Positions 43,937 to 55,859 are shown, counted from the first letter of the stretch. The stretch is DNA of 64,000 nt from Amphibalanus amphitrite (GCF_019059575.1 NW_024883391.1:1-64000), one strand, 5' to 3'. Notes: generated by a model from the letters alone, not told the origin. Numbers and translations: made by a program.

Positions 43937-44826
43937 CCCGCACATGGGGGGGGGGGGGTTGCCACCCCCCCCCCCAGGTAGTCTTTCTGCTCTGCACTCA
44001 ACATTTTTAGAGCTAGGAGGCTGATTTTTCGTATAGCTGCTCCTCTATCCTTTCTTGATGTCCACTGAAAATTTCAAGTTTCTGTGGTTTTTGGTTTCGG
44101 AGATATGACCGTGTTTTTTTCAGGTCATGTCATGACCCAAATGGCCAATTCTCAACATCTTGCGTTGGCTATGGGCCTTGTGAGCTTTTGACACCTTGAT
44201 TTCGGCCTTTTTTACCAGTCTTACTTCCCACCTATCATGGAACATGTTGTTCGACGATGTATAGATGTCAAGGTCAATGTCAACCTAGGTCATCTAAGAT
44301 CGTTTTGGGCAAGCGCAGTTTACTTTTTGTGAAATTTTTTGACTGCATTTTTGGTAAAAGCTTCCAAGATCATGATTTCATGTAATATGGACACAAACAA
44401 TCGATGCACACATCAGTATACACACAGACACACACAGACATACAAACACATATAATTGCCCTTGACCTAACTTGACCTGAAATGACCTCAGCAGCAAAAA
44501 CCTGGTCTGGTAGTGTGACAAAGAGGCTCTAGCTGGCTTGGCACCAGAAAACGGCATCGTCATCGGTACATGATAAGCAGCGCACTTGATATCCAACGGT
44601 GACCCAGAACAGCAACATTTTTTAGATTGACCTGCCTGAGCTGGAAGGTCAATGACTGACCTGAGAAGGTAAAACTGGGTATCATTGGATTCGTCTCTTC
44701 CCAAAGAATCTTTTTGGTCCTTATTGCTAAGCTCTATCTCCAACAGGAACGAAATGGCGCGGGGGGGGGGGGGGTGGCACCCCCATGTGCGTTCTAGGAT
44801 GGGAAAATGGCATGTGCAGGCGAGGG
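43937..44826. mobile_element. TTAA-flanked hairpin-ended element 6
   Basis: 890 bp between TTAA 43933-43936, shared with element 5, and 44827-44830, shared with element 7. Left end single (CCCGCACATGGGG), right end double (CATGTGCG, then GCATGTGCAGGCGAGGG). Hairpins near 43,946-43,976 and 44,761-44,785 with minimal arms (GGT...ACC). A (CA)-rich stretch lies at 44,400-44,450. No gene. Confidence 0.85.
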
Positions 44827-44845
44827 TTAACCCGCGCGCCCAGTG

Positions 44846-47218
44846 CACAGTGATGCAAATGGGGTTCACGAGTGGCCATAAATACGAAAAAGGCCCAAAA
44901 TTCAAGTTCACTTAATCGAATAAATCGTAATATGGTCAGTCAGGCAAATGTTTGGGGTGTCTGAAAAAGTATGATTTTAATGTTTTTGTCAAAACCGGCC
45001 TCGTGTATGATTGTCAGAAGTCGAGACATTTTCGATGTCGTAAAATGACTGTCAGGTACTTGAAATTCAAGTGCCGCTAGCGTGCGTTCATGTCATACAA
45101 ACTGCGAAAATTATACATGAAAATGATCCTCAAAACCTGCTGCTTCTAATGCAACGTCATAAAAAGCCGTATCTATTTTGGTTGGGCGGTGAGCCAACTA
45201 TTTGTAATCATGTTGCAACCGCAGTTTTTTACCAAAAATATTTGCTTTCAATTCACCTACAGCACTTCACACAGTGTGTGCCCGTTAGTGCACCATATCA
45301 TAGCATTCCCTAATCATTTCTGAGTCGCATAGTGAAAGGATTAAGGCGCTAGCACAGGGCTGACCGGCGCTACAGAAGTTTTCGTCCGGCACGGTCGGGT
45401 GCCGCGGCGCAGCGGGCGGCCCGGGCGGCCGCGCCGCCGCGCCGCCCGGACGCCGCGCGGCGGCACCGACCCGCCCACTGCGCGCCCACTGCGGCACCCG
45501 ACCGCCCGGACAAAAACCTCTGTAGCGCCGGTCAGCCCTGTGCTAACGCCTTAATTCTTTCACGATGCGACTCAGAAATGATTAGGGAAGGCTATGGTAT
45601 GGTGGACTAACGGGCACACACTGTGTTAACCCGCGCGGGGCTGGGGTCTCCAGCCGAACGCGCGGGGCTGGGGGGGGGGGTAAATTTTACCCCCCTGTTA
45701 TCTCGCGAACTAATGGTCCGATTTGGAAAATTCAAACGCCAATCGAAAGCTCTCATCACGAACTACTAAAAACATGTACTTAATTTAAAGTTTGAGGTCA
45801 AGGTCAAGGTCAGGTCAAGGGTACAAATTGCAAGTTTCTACAGTATCGGCCTTACACCGTAGTTGCCGAAGAATGGAGTCATGGACTGAGACTGATCGCC
45901 CAAAACGTGTTCTTAGGCTACCAAGACAATATTCGTTGCATACAATATCATTCAGAGGTCAAGGTCAAGGTCAGGTCAGGTCAGGTCAGGTCACCAAAAA
46001 ACAAAATATAGAAAAGGGCATGTGCGACACATGTTTTATGGGTCATTTTACTCATAGAATTCAATAGGCACACTCAATAAGTGATATGGACCACCTCTGG
46101 ATGAATTTCAGGTCGAGGTCAGGTCAAGGTCAGGTCAAGTGAGGTCAAATTTTGAAGTTGGTTGTTAAGGCCTAAAAAGGTGTCTATCTGATGCAGTTTT
46201 TCACGGCGAATCGAACGGTGCTATTCTTATTTCCGTACAAGGTCTAGAACTTCCAAAAAAGTCATTTTTCAAAAAAATTGTGTGTCGTGACGTCATAAAA
46301 TTTTGAATAACTCCCACATTTTTGAACCGATTCTTCTAAAATTTGGTATGTAGGTGCACATAGACCACTTCTCTGACATATATTACGGTTTTTTCGATAG
46401 ACTCAAAATTTTGGATTTTATAATGATTTTCCCAAAAAAGTCAGTTTTTTGAAAAAATTTAGGCCAAAATCCAAAATTTTCAAAAAACCGAGATAGCCAT
46501 TTGATAGACAAAGAAAAATTACGTATAACCTTTTTGTTACGTCTTGATTCCTTTAAAAATGAAGATGTTAGCGGCGTTTGAACTTTTGCCGTTTTTGAGG
46601 CGAAAATGGCGAACATGACGTCACTAAAACGTCAATTTCTCAAAAATTTTCCGACGGATTTCGCTCAAATTTTCAGGGAACGTGTCAAATTGATGTAAGA
46701 AAAGGTACTGAAAGTTTGGCGGCGCTGCGCGCCGCCGTTTTTGAGCTATCGCAGAAATTCGCGAGGGGGGGTAAAATTTACCCCCCCCCAGCCCCGCGCG
46801 GGTTAAGTGCTGTAGGTGAAACGAAAGCATTTTTTTCTTAGTAAAAATTTGCGATTGCAGCATGATGATAAATAGTCAGATTACCGCCAAAGCAAATGAG
46901 ATACGGCTTTTTGTGACCCATCATTAGAAGCAGAAGGCTTTGGGGATCACTCCCATGCATAATTTTTCAATTTGTACGAAATGAACGCAAACCAGCGGCG
47001 TTTGAACTTGCGAGTGTCTGACCGTCATTTTACGACCTAGAAAATGTCATGACTTCTGACGATTATACACGAGGCCGGTTTTGACAAAAACATGAAAACC
47101 ATGTGATTTCAGATGCCCCAAACATTTGTCTACTCGGCCATATCGCAATTAACTCGATTTGGTAAACTTGACTTTTGGGTATTTATGGCCACTCGTGAAC
47201 CCCATTTGCATCACTGTG
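44846..47218. mobile_element. Transib-like foldback element, copy 2
   Basis: Same CACAGTGATGCAAATGGGG ends as copy 1, in opposite orientation, flanked by the 5-bp repeat CAGTG (44841-44845 and 47219-47223). It is interrupted by TTAA element 8; without that insert and one TTAA it measures 1196 bp, exactly the length of copy 1. Arms and GC-rich centre (about 45,380-45,510) correspond to copy 1. Confidence 0.85.
45630..46802. mobile_element. TTAA-flanked hairpin-ended element 8
   Basis: 1173 bp between TTAA 45626-45629 and 46803-46806, inside Transib-like copy 2; copy 1 shows the corresponding empty arm (GCACTTAACACAGTG at 38,781). Left end double (CCCGCGCGGGGCTGGGG, then ACGCGCGGGGCTGGGG), right end single (CAGCCCCGCGCGGG). 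Hairpins near 45,670-45,696 (TAAATTTTA) and 46,765-46,789 (TAAAATTTA, its complement). At 45,971-45,993 four AGGTCA-type half-sites are fused (GGTCAGGTCAGGTCAGGTCA). Confidence 0.92.
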
Positions 47219-49761
47219 CAGTGTCAGCCTGGATTTTACACGACCTGGTGTGGGGGGGGGGATGTTTGAACACCCCCCTTCTAACTCGGTTCCTGGGCCA
47301 CGTAGCGACACGCAGTAAGGGACAATTGAAAGAACGTCAAAAATAAGGACGAAAACACTTCGGTCATTTTTTGGGTCAGGTCAAAGGTCGGGTCACCAGA
47401 GGTCACCAAAGGTAAAATGTTGACTATTTCAACATTTTGGAAACTGCCAACGGCTATCTCGGGAACCGATAGAGCTGCAGCGCCGCGGAAAAGCGCATTC
47501 GATAGCCCTTTTACAGACCTTTCTGAGTAATTTTCTCAGATTTGACCTCAGTTCAACGGTTTAGCCTCCAGAGGGCAAAAACTCCAAAAATAGCCGTTTT
47601 TACGTAAATCGTTTTTTCGGCGATAACTTTTGACTCAAAAGAGCCATGACATTACTTTTGCCAGCATCGTGTTCCTCTCGTCGAGACGCGTCGAATGAAC
47701 TATAAGTTGACCTTGAAAGGTCAACTGGAAAATTTGACCTCAGGTCAAGGTCATAAGCTGAAGGTCATGTTGCATATCAGTCGATCCGCTACGTCGAGCC
47801 GAACACATCTAAGACGTTTTCAGCGCTCTAGCACGCCTCTATCAGAAGTCATTAGCGAAAAACTGTTAGATTCTGTTCGTGACCTGAGATGACCTCGGGG
47901 ACATAACGAGGGGTCACAGTTGTCATTTTCCGGTTCAGTGTATCAATTTTACCTACATCTCGATGTTTGAGAGTGTTTAGAATAGCGTTCGTGCAAAACA
48001 GACGCTTTTCAATTTTCTCCCATTGACTTTTAATGGAGAGGCCGCAAAACTGACCTGACCTTAAGTCACCGATATCAAAATTCCGAGATATACATTTTAT
48101 AGATACTGTTACCCTCATCAATCGCTGAAAGTTTCAAAGTGATCGGTCGCTCGGTGTAGCTATGGCAGACATTGAAACTTTTTATGAGGTGAGGTCACTT
48201 CAAGTGACCTGGTGACCTGACCTTGAGCGACCTTGGTCTGAAATTTTCACAACATGTGTAGAATTGATGTATGATAAGGTGTATGTACCAAAAACGGCTA
48301 CGCTCAGCGCCACCGTTTTTGAAATATCTGCAAAAAAACCGCAGGGGGTGTGTGTTCAACCCCCCCCCCCCCCCCCCACACACACACACTTGGGCGCGGG
48401 TTAATACCTGGGCCTCGTTTCATAAAAGGAATTACTTACGGCGTTCCATCAATTATGCCAGATTTGGCGTATTTGATGCCAATTCGGTTTCATAAAGCCG
48501 GAGACCGGAGTAATTCACGCCATCGAAATTACGGAGCTTCAAATGCTCGATTCCGGACCAATTGATGCCATTTGGGTTTCATAAAACGACGTATTTAACG
48601 CCAAATATTTTATCAAGTTCTTGATATCAGTGGTGTAAACTACGCACAAAAATGTTGCGTGAATTTGAATTAATGTGAAGATTCGAAGCCAATTTTTAAT
48701 ATATTTTATAATGTTGAGCCCGATGAGGAAGAAAGAACAGCCAAAATGAGAAAAAGAAACTGCAAAACTTCTGTACCAGTCGCTTTTTGTGGCCACTATC
48801 GGAATTTTGTTTATTCGCCGCAGTGGCGCAGCCAGAACTCTGGCGACGGGGGTGAGAGACGTTCGCGATGGGCCCCCCAGCAAAGTGGGCCCCCTCAACC
48901 TAATGGGGGCCCCTTACCAACAACGAAAGGGCAGATCATTGTCCTGATAATAACCAGCCAAATCGGGGAAAAGGACAAATATCTCTTGATCTGAAGAGGC
49001 ACGTAAAAAACAACAGCATATTTACAGAAACACGACCATTCTGCCCATATTTGATGGACAGCGTGCAATTCATGGCCAGCGGCCACTCAAATGGTCGGGC
49101 TAGGTCAAAAAGCTTTTAAAAAAGCTCAACATCAGTTTTTCGACTATTACTTTTGATATAGGAGACGAGGTAGAGTAATGAAATTGTCTTGAAGGTGTTA
49201 ATCATTCATTCGGATCAATTGATGACCATCATGAACTCCTCAAGAAAGGACATGACCTTGATCTGCGGTCACATTTTGAAGTTGAACTTTTTAATGGAAA
49301 TTATAGGTGTTAACATTCGATGCATGTTAACGGGAGAATGATGACAAAGTAAATGTTTCATGATTTTTCTCACCAAAGTTCTTGGAAAAATTCTTAGCAA
49401 TTAGCAAAACTATTTTGGTAAAATGCGACTATTTAGATGGTTTCGCCCTCTGCTCTGTTGCCAAACTTGACATGAGGCATTGAGGTCAAATCTTAAAAGC
49501 GAAAGCGTTTTGAAAGGCCTATCGAATGAGTTGTTCCGCGAAGCTCTAGCTCTTTGGTTCACGAGTTATACGGTAACGGTTATTTGTGAAAATATAAAAA
49601 CAAGAATTTTTTCGTCGTAATCTTGTCTTTGTGTTTATCATAATTTTATCATAATTTCATCTTCAATGACCTCAGCGATGACCTAATCGAAAAATGACCT
49701 CTACGATTCTGAAGCATCCTACAGCGATCTGTTGCTTTTCTCGTCTTTCTAGCCTTCTTAA

Positions 49762-50229
49762 AGGGACCCTCCCACCTTAACATTAGATTTGAGTTGAGAT
49801 AGCCAAAATGGGGTCCATGGCTCACAATTACCGGTTTCGGCACTCACAACATCGAGAAATGCCTTAAATCGGAAATATTGAATTTCAAAATTGCAGCATT
49901 TTGATTCAGAGGGGCTAATGCATAGGAATACCCCTCTGAATGTGTGACGTCAGTGCAGATATCTAACGATTTTTAAATGTTTGACTAAAACGTTTTGTAG
50001 CACGCGGTGGTATATGCTGCTTTGCGCGCAACAAATGCCGCACTTTCAAATAAAGTCGCTAGGAACAGCGGAGATCCCAAAAAGTAAACAAAAGTAAAAG
50101 TCTAATATCTTGAAAACCGGTGAATATTTTTCGATGAAATTTGGTAGCTATTCGTTTTTGCTCTTTCTGGACCGAGCGACATCACTTTCATGCCAATTCA
50201 TTAACTTTTTTGAAGGTGGGAGGGTCCCT
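49762..50229. mobile_element. TTAA element, AGGGACCC family (Kolobok-like)
   Basis: 468 bp between TTAA at 49758-49761 and 50230-50233. Inverted ends AGGGACCCTCCCACCTT and AAGGTGGGAGGGTCCCT. No coding capacity. Confidence 0.88.
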
Positions 50230-50529
50230 TTAAATTATGATCGGGTTTGGCCGATACGCCCCCCCCCCCCATGGCTGATTGCACGCGTTAGAGAGCTATC
50301 GAACCCACTTTCAGCGCGCTATAGCTTTATATGTCCTCGAGTGTCGAAATAGGCGAAACTTTTCCTTCAATGAACATGATGACGTGGGCTTTGGTCTGAA
50401 CTGCAACATGACTGAAGTAATTTCTCCATGATTTTCGACGCTCTTTAGAAAGCTGCCTACCACCGCACTTGTCGCTACGTGACCCTGGAGTCGGGTTAGA
50501 AGGGAATATTCAAACACCCCTCAGGGGCG

Positions 50530-51290
50530 TAAAACTGTAAAGCCTGGGGCCCTGCTCTGCGGGGCGCGGTCGAGCTAGGCTAGAGCCAGTTCGGGATGTT
50601 TACAAGCCCACGTAAAGCCCTCAAAAATCTGCATAGAGCACAGGCCTTCCAAGACTTGGGGGTTTAGATATCAACAATCGACATGGTCTTTTGAGACCTG
50701 CGTGGTGGCTATCAGAGGTCGGTGGGCCCCTCAAAAGCCGGTGCAGGAGCCTCGGGTGTCAGTTTGGAGCCATCATGGACCGGTGTGAAGTCCTGATGAA
50801 TACCTAGGCGTCAAACCCCTAGACGTCAGGGTGGGGCCGGGCGGTGAGGCAGGCACAGACCTGAAGAGAAGAGGAATTTTCAGATGTCGGCTTGGCATCT
50901 TAACACCGCGTGGTTCTCCTGCTCAGTGACCCGACCTGACCCCTCCCCAGACACCCACCGTGTGGTGGGGCCCTGCATGGCTTTCTCAGAGGCTGACATA
51001 TCGTACTGCGGGACCTCCATGAGCCTCAAAAACCTCTATGGGCCCCCTCACGCTTGGGGTAGGCTTCCTGAAGCATAAAATCTCTGAGTCTTGAGATGGG
51101 CCCATTAGACATGAACTGGGCCATCAATATACATGTGGTGAGTTGACCTATATCAAACATGATATCGGCTCAATCAGGATTGGGATAGGCCCTCTCAGAC
51201 CCAGACCAGGCACGGAGTACGGACCCTCCCACACATAGGATGATCCTTTCATTCCTGGGTTGAGTCTTCTCAGGCCTGAAATGGGCCTCT
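50530..51290. repeat. Highly diverged minisatellite-like region
   Basis: Loose repetition of GGCCCTCA/CCTGAAATGG-like words grades into the clear array at 51,295. No gene seen. Confidence 0.5.
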
Positions 51291-51294
51291 CTCA

Positions 51295-52035
51295 GGCCTG
51301 AAGTGGACCCTCTCAGGCCTCAAATAGGTCCTCTAGGGCCTGAAATGGGCTCTCTCAGGCCTGACATTAGCCCTCTCAGACCTGAAATGGCCCCTCTCAG
51401 GCCTCAAATAGGACCTCAAGGACCTGAAATGGGCCCTCTCAGGCCTGACATTAGCCCTCTCAGACCTGAAATGGGCACTCAGACCTGAAATGGGCCCCCT
51501 CAGCCCGTAAATGGTCCCTATCATGTCGAAAAAGGGCCCCCTGGCCCCTCATACCGTAACTGGGCCCTCTCAGGTCTGAAATGGTGCCTCTTATGCCTGA
51601 AATGGGCCCTCTCTGGCCTCAAACGGGCCCTCTCTGGCCTCAAACAGGCCCTCTAGGGCATGAAATGAGCCCTCTCAAGCTTGAAAAAATGCCCCCTCAG
51701 GCCAAAAATGGGCCCCTCTCAGGCCTGAAATGGGCCCCTCTCAGGCCTGAAATGGGCCCTATCAGGCCTCAAGCATGCCATCTAGGGCCTGAAATGGACC
51801 CCTTCAGGCCTGAAATGGGCCCTCTCAGGCCTGAAATGGCCCCTCTCAAGCCTGAAATGGCCCCTCTCAAGCCTCAAACAGGCCCTCTAGGGCCTGAATT
51901 GGGCCCTCTCAAGCTTCAACTGGGCCCCTTCAGGCCTGAAATGGGCCCTCACATACCTGAAATGGACCCTCTCAGGCCTGAAATGGCCCTTTCATGCCAT
52001 GGAACGGGCCTACCTAGGCCTTGGATTAGTTCAAT
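51295..52035. repeat. 20-21 bp minisatellite (CAGGCCTGAAATGGGCCCTCT)
   Basis: About 35 units of period 20-21 bp. Where the period is 21 the plus strand encodes heptads such as GPLRPEM, and a 158-codon frame runs from 51,581 to 52,057. Units of 20 and 22 bp break other frames, and the whole lies inside a hAT-like element, so I read it as non-coding. Confidence 0.88.
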
Positions 52036-52949
52036 CGGGCCTTGGATCACCCCTTAAATCATAAAATGGGACTATATATCCTAAGGGGGGGGGGGGGGCT
52101 ATCAGGCCTGAAGACTGTTTTTCAGTCCTATGACGGAACTTGACATTAGTGATAAAAAGATTGTCAGGCTGCATAACGTTACAGTTCGAATCGACGGTGG
52201 GCCCCTAGGATAAGAGACGGGGGTGAGATCTCACCCCTTTCACCCCCCCCTGGCTGCGCCACTGATTTGCCGCGCCGCGCCACTTTCGTAGTTGGGCACT
52301 TCTGCTTAGCTGGCTTTCTGCTGTTTTCAATATATTGATTTAATAAAGGATGGTCATCAATATCAATTTTGTTTTTTCATAAATAATTTTTAAGATTTAA
52401 ATTCAACATAAATGTTGTATAATTTCCCGTAAAAATAAGTGTTAACATGAAATTGCAATTTGTAGGACGCTTGATAAATTACGGCAACTACGCAAATGTG
52501 CTTAGTTACGGAGGTGTAAACAATTCCAGTTGTGGCTTTGTCAAACCGCTTCATTTGCGCTCCGTAGTTTGAAAGGGTGTGAATTACGGAAAGGTGTAAG
52601 TTACGGCAGAGTTTTATGAAACGAGGCCCTGATGTGAAGATGATAGAACAATATATCTTATTCCCAGGTATCCGAATAACTCCAGTACCGACTTGAATCG
52701 TTAAATTAACAAATATGACGTCCGTTTAGTAGATCGAGAGCCGAACGTCCTTGCCGTGGCCGGTCAGGCGGGCCGAGAGTGTCGGGTCTGCGAGTTGATA
52801 AGGGTCATTTCACGCATCTGTGTGGCCGACTTTCGTCCATCGTGAGACTGAGTTGTGTGATTGCGCCTTATTGTCCCGGGACGAGCGGCCGCGGCACGAC
52901 GTCTGCGGGGTGGAGGAGCCTTGGCCACATTTCCCGGCGGCTTTCTCAC

Positions 52950-53072
52950 CTTGAGCGCGTCGGCCTCGTCCGTCTCAGCCTGACGCTCGCGCTGCAGGCC
53001 GCGGCCTGCAGTGAGGTGAGCCGGCGCTGCGGGGCAGCGCGCTGCGCCTCGCAGTTCTCGTGCTGCTCCATC
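52950..53072 (-). pseudogene. Exon-like segment S, copy D (frameshifted)
   Basis: 123 bp against 121 in copies A to C: an extra two bases near 52,970-52,985 shift the frame. The donor AAG|GTGAGA and the acceptor CAG remain; the pyrimidine tract is shortened. Confidence 0.5.
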
Positions 53073-53087
53073 CTGCGAGGGGGGATT

Positions 53088-53265
53088 GAGATGTTACCGG
53101 GAGTCGTATGGGATGGAGATGTTACCGGGAGTCGTGTGGGGGTGGAGATGTTACCGGTAGTCGTGTGGGGGTGGAGATGTTACCGGTAGTCGTATGGGGT
53201 GGAGATGCTACCAGTACCAGTAGTCGTGTGGGGTGGAGATGTTACCGGGAGTCGTGTGGGGGTAT
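53088..53265. repeat. 28-29 bp VNTR (copy D, 6 units)
   Basis: Same unit as 10,443-10,665. It ends abruptly at a truncated TTAA-type element interior. Confidence 0.88.
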
Positions 53266-53269
53266 CTAA

Positions 53270-53520
53270 GGCATAGGGCAAGGAGTGCGGAAACAAAAAA
53301 TGAGCGTGATCGGACCTGTTAGCCGGTGGCCAGAGCCTAAATTGTGAACAAGGCAGAATGCTGACAATTTTTACTTTGACCTGACCTGTGACGTCATCGG
53401 TGACCTCGAGGCCAATGAAATTATAGGCTTAGCTTGACAGTTGTTCCAGGGCTATCAGATGCCGTTTGAATTTTGACAATCGGCCCAGTAGTTTCGGACA
53501 AAACATGTTAGTGCAATCTT
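53270..53520. mobile_element. Truncated interior of a TTAA hairpin-type element
   Basis: Reverse-orientation match to the inner part of elements 4 and 5: ATCGGCCCAGTAGTTTCGGA near 53,477 matches the complement of TCCGAAACTACTGG at 35,776 and 41,011, and GACCTGTGACGTCATCGGTG corresponds to 41,107. No terminus present. Confidence 0.7.
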
Positions 53521-54429
53521 GGTTTTATTGGTAGCCGTAAGTGGTAAAAGTAGGTACTTTTATTCACTGTTAAAAAACAACACTTGGCATATGGGGGATT
53601 CACCCCCCGTCTTGAAAAGTGGGGGTCGTCGTCATCGTGACGAGCTTTGTCCCAGGAATCTGATGCTGCCATTAATTTTCACATACAATATTCAGAAGTG
53701 CCGACAAATCACGAAAATTCTTATGACGTCACCGACTCACCATGCCCTATTCATGTCGGAGCTATTTTTTTACAATTTGGGGGTCAAAAATCAAGATAGA
53801 AAACTGAAATTTGGAACAAGTTATGTTCTAATAGACCTTTTTATCATTTATCCCGTTTTTAATTTTGAGAATTTTGATTTTAGTAACTGTTAAAGGAAAT
53901 AGTTCACATTTTAACATGGGTTTTGAACTGGAATAGCAGTTCCGTAGCTTGGGCTGAGACGAGCATAAATCAGGAGCTTTTACAGCCCAACGATCACCCT
54001 AGGCAAAGATATTCTATTTCTCGTCCCGAAAAAGGTGTCTTGCGTTGAGGATGTGTGCCTTGCATATATTTGCATCCAGTATGAAACGAGCATGGGTCCC
54101 GAAAATTCTTCAGAAACTAGAGAAATTATCTACGAGAACTCTAGAGAAATTCTCGTACTGATCAATAAGGACATTCAGGGGAACATTATCGCCCTTGCCA
54201 GTAAAACTAGTAAAAGGGCTAACTTTGCATGGTTCTTTAATCATTAATGCATTATTTCACGCACTGGCGGATCCAGGGTTTCAGCGCGGGGGGGGGGCAT
54301 ACCAGGTCACGGAGCCAAACCTTCTCCTAGGGTACCCCCAAATCCTGTCTTCTCATCGGATTTAGGCCACTTATTTTTCGTCATAGCCCTGATACGATAG
54401 TTTTTTCTTTAAAAAAACAAATGGTAGGC

Positions 54430-55207
54430 CACCTGGGCCCTGTTTCACCGGTGATAGCAACACGCTGCTATTACACGTGGGGCGTTCCACGACAAATCGA
54501 CAAATAAAAAATTAAATTTGCACCCTCATATTTTATTTCTCGTTGAAAACTGGTGTAAGGGGTTGTGATGGGCGGGGAAATCGCCACATTTGTCTCAAGA
54601 TGTTTAATGCATAATAATCGACACCGAAATATCGTCGTATTATTATGCAGGGTCACCAAAGAAAAAGGCAATGTTATTTATCAAATATCAAAGGAAATTG
54701 GCAACATCTAGCACAATGAAACACATTATTCAACACCTAACGAGGCCGGCCGAGTCCCCGATACCACCATGGCGACCGCTCAAGTCCAACTGGCCTGCAA
54801 CTGGCCAATCAGGGGGCTTGTTTGTCATTTCTGGGTGGGATTAAAAAACATGCGGGCGGGGAAGCCAGCTGTGACAAGGATTTTTATCTTTCTAGTTGAG
54901 GTTTATTTGCCATTGGGTCTACAGTGCAGGGATATTTCTATCTCGCACTCCTCTGAGGTGCAAAGATAAGAATTTGTTATCTCTGCATCTCTCTGAGATG
55001 CAAAGATAAGGTCTCGAGGTTTCATAGCCAAAAATCAAGAGTTCAACTGATGATGGGTCAATAACCGAACGGCATTTTTAATGGCTGTTTATATATGAAA
55101 CTTATGAAATAAAAACAAGCTACTCTAAATCTTTTTTTTTACATAGATGAATACATTTAAATATAATATTGAATTAATTAACAATAAACCTCAACATAGA
55201 AAGATAT
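54430..55207. other. Unassigned stretch inside the composite element
   Basis: Starts with CTGGGCCCTGTTTCACCGG, which resembles a Harbinger-type terminus, but I could not find its partner. Short GAGATGCAAAGATAAG direct repeat at about 54,955-55,010. No gene. Confidence 0.4.
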
Positions 55208-55352
55208 AGGATTCCTCATGGCTCACTCGTGGAAGATCGGATATCTTTTCCTCGCGTGTTACAGAAAAACCTCGCTCCTTCGTCGCTCGGTTTTTCAGTA
55301 ACCCGCTTGGAAAAGATATCCTTATCTTCCACTCGGAGCCATGAAGAATCCT
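55208..55352. repeat. 145-bp hairpin-forming inverted repeat
   Basis: Arms starting AGGATTCCTCATGGCTC and ending GAGCCATGAAGAATCCT pair along almost the full length, through GGATATCTTTTCC/GGAAAAGATATCC and GAAAAACC/GGTTTTTC, leaving a loop of about 15 bases. Could be a tiny foldback element or a structured RNA source. Confidence 0.8.
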
Positions 55353-55859
55353 CTATTTCTTCGAACAACGGTTTCCGAGATATAGCCTCGGGCAATTCCA
55401 GCAGGTCGCGCTGCAGCCCTATGTTTGGCGGCCTATAACTCAGAAACTATTGGTTTTCTACGATAAAAACTTTATATGGTTCAACTCACAATCAGCCACC
55501 AAACATTTTCGCTATCTCGCATTTTCAATTTTTGAAAGTTTTGATCACGTGACCTTTTGACCTATTTTTCGAAGAGTGACCTTGATATTTTCCCCACTGA
55601 AAGTTGTAATTTTGTCTGATGACGATTAAAGCCTTATCAATTGTCATTCATATGCGAAAATAAAAAAGTGGATATCGCCCTGCGGGCTGCGTTGACCTCA
55701 GGTCAGGTAATTTTTATGACCTGTCCATTATTACGAGCGGGAGCGACAGCGAGATCTCGAGAATAAAGCAAGATAGCGACAAGCGGTAAACGGTGCAGGG
55801 TACAAATGGATAAGGTCTATAATTTTTACTGAGGTCATTTTCAGGTCAGGTCAAAGATG

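Larger units (their letters stand above)
44831..48400. mobile_element. TTAA-flanked hairpin-ended element 7, with nested Transib-like copy
   Basis: Between TTAA 44827-44830 and 48401-48404. Left end double: CCCGCGCGCCCAGTG, interrupted by the Transib-like element, then ACACGACCTGGTGTGGGG; right end single (CTTGGGCGCGGG). Hairpins near 47,250-47,278 (TGTTTGAACA) and 48,345-48,380 (degenerate). Removing the Transib-like insert and one 5-bp duplication leaves 1192 bp. Confidence 0.85.
48831..52264. mobile_element. hAT-like element 5 with minisatellite cargo
   Basis: Ends CAGTGGCGCAGCCAG and CTGGCTGCGCCACTG, flanked by ATTCGCCG (48823-48830) and ATTTGCCG (52265-52272), a 7/8 match. It contains TTAA element K3, fragments of TTAA hairpin elements (50,258-50,530) and a 20-21 bp minisatellite. 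No transposase found in 3.4 kb. Confidence 0.82.
48411..52628. mobile_element. PIF/Harbinger-like element with nested hAT
   Basis: Ends GGCCTCGTTTCATAAAA and TTTTATGAAACGAGGCC, flanked by CTG at 48408-48410 and 52629-52631; the empty sequence TACCTGAAATGAAG survives in units A to C. Three-base duplications and GGCC..GTTT ends fit PIF/Harbinger, but CTG is not the usual TWA target, so the class is tentative. The interior near both ends is rich in TTACGG and GGCGT repeats (48,430-48,620 and 52,480-52,610). Confidence 0.7.
34850..53270. repeat. 4.65-kb tandem unit, copy D (interrupted by about 14 kb of elements)
   Basis: Follows copy C head to tail. Segments in order: 34,850-35,336 fossil end, 35,489-35,690, 36,890-37,302, 38,031-38,372, 39,569-40,931 (segment P, then directly into an enlarged CTCF-like minisatellite; Q and R are missing), and 52,629-53,270 (inverted-repeat arm, exon S, VNTR). 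The missing Q-R interval is an internal deletion relative to A and B. Confidence 0.8.
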
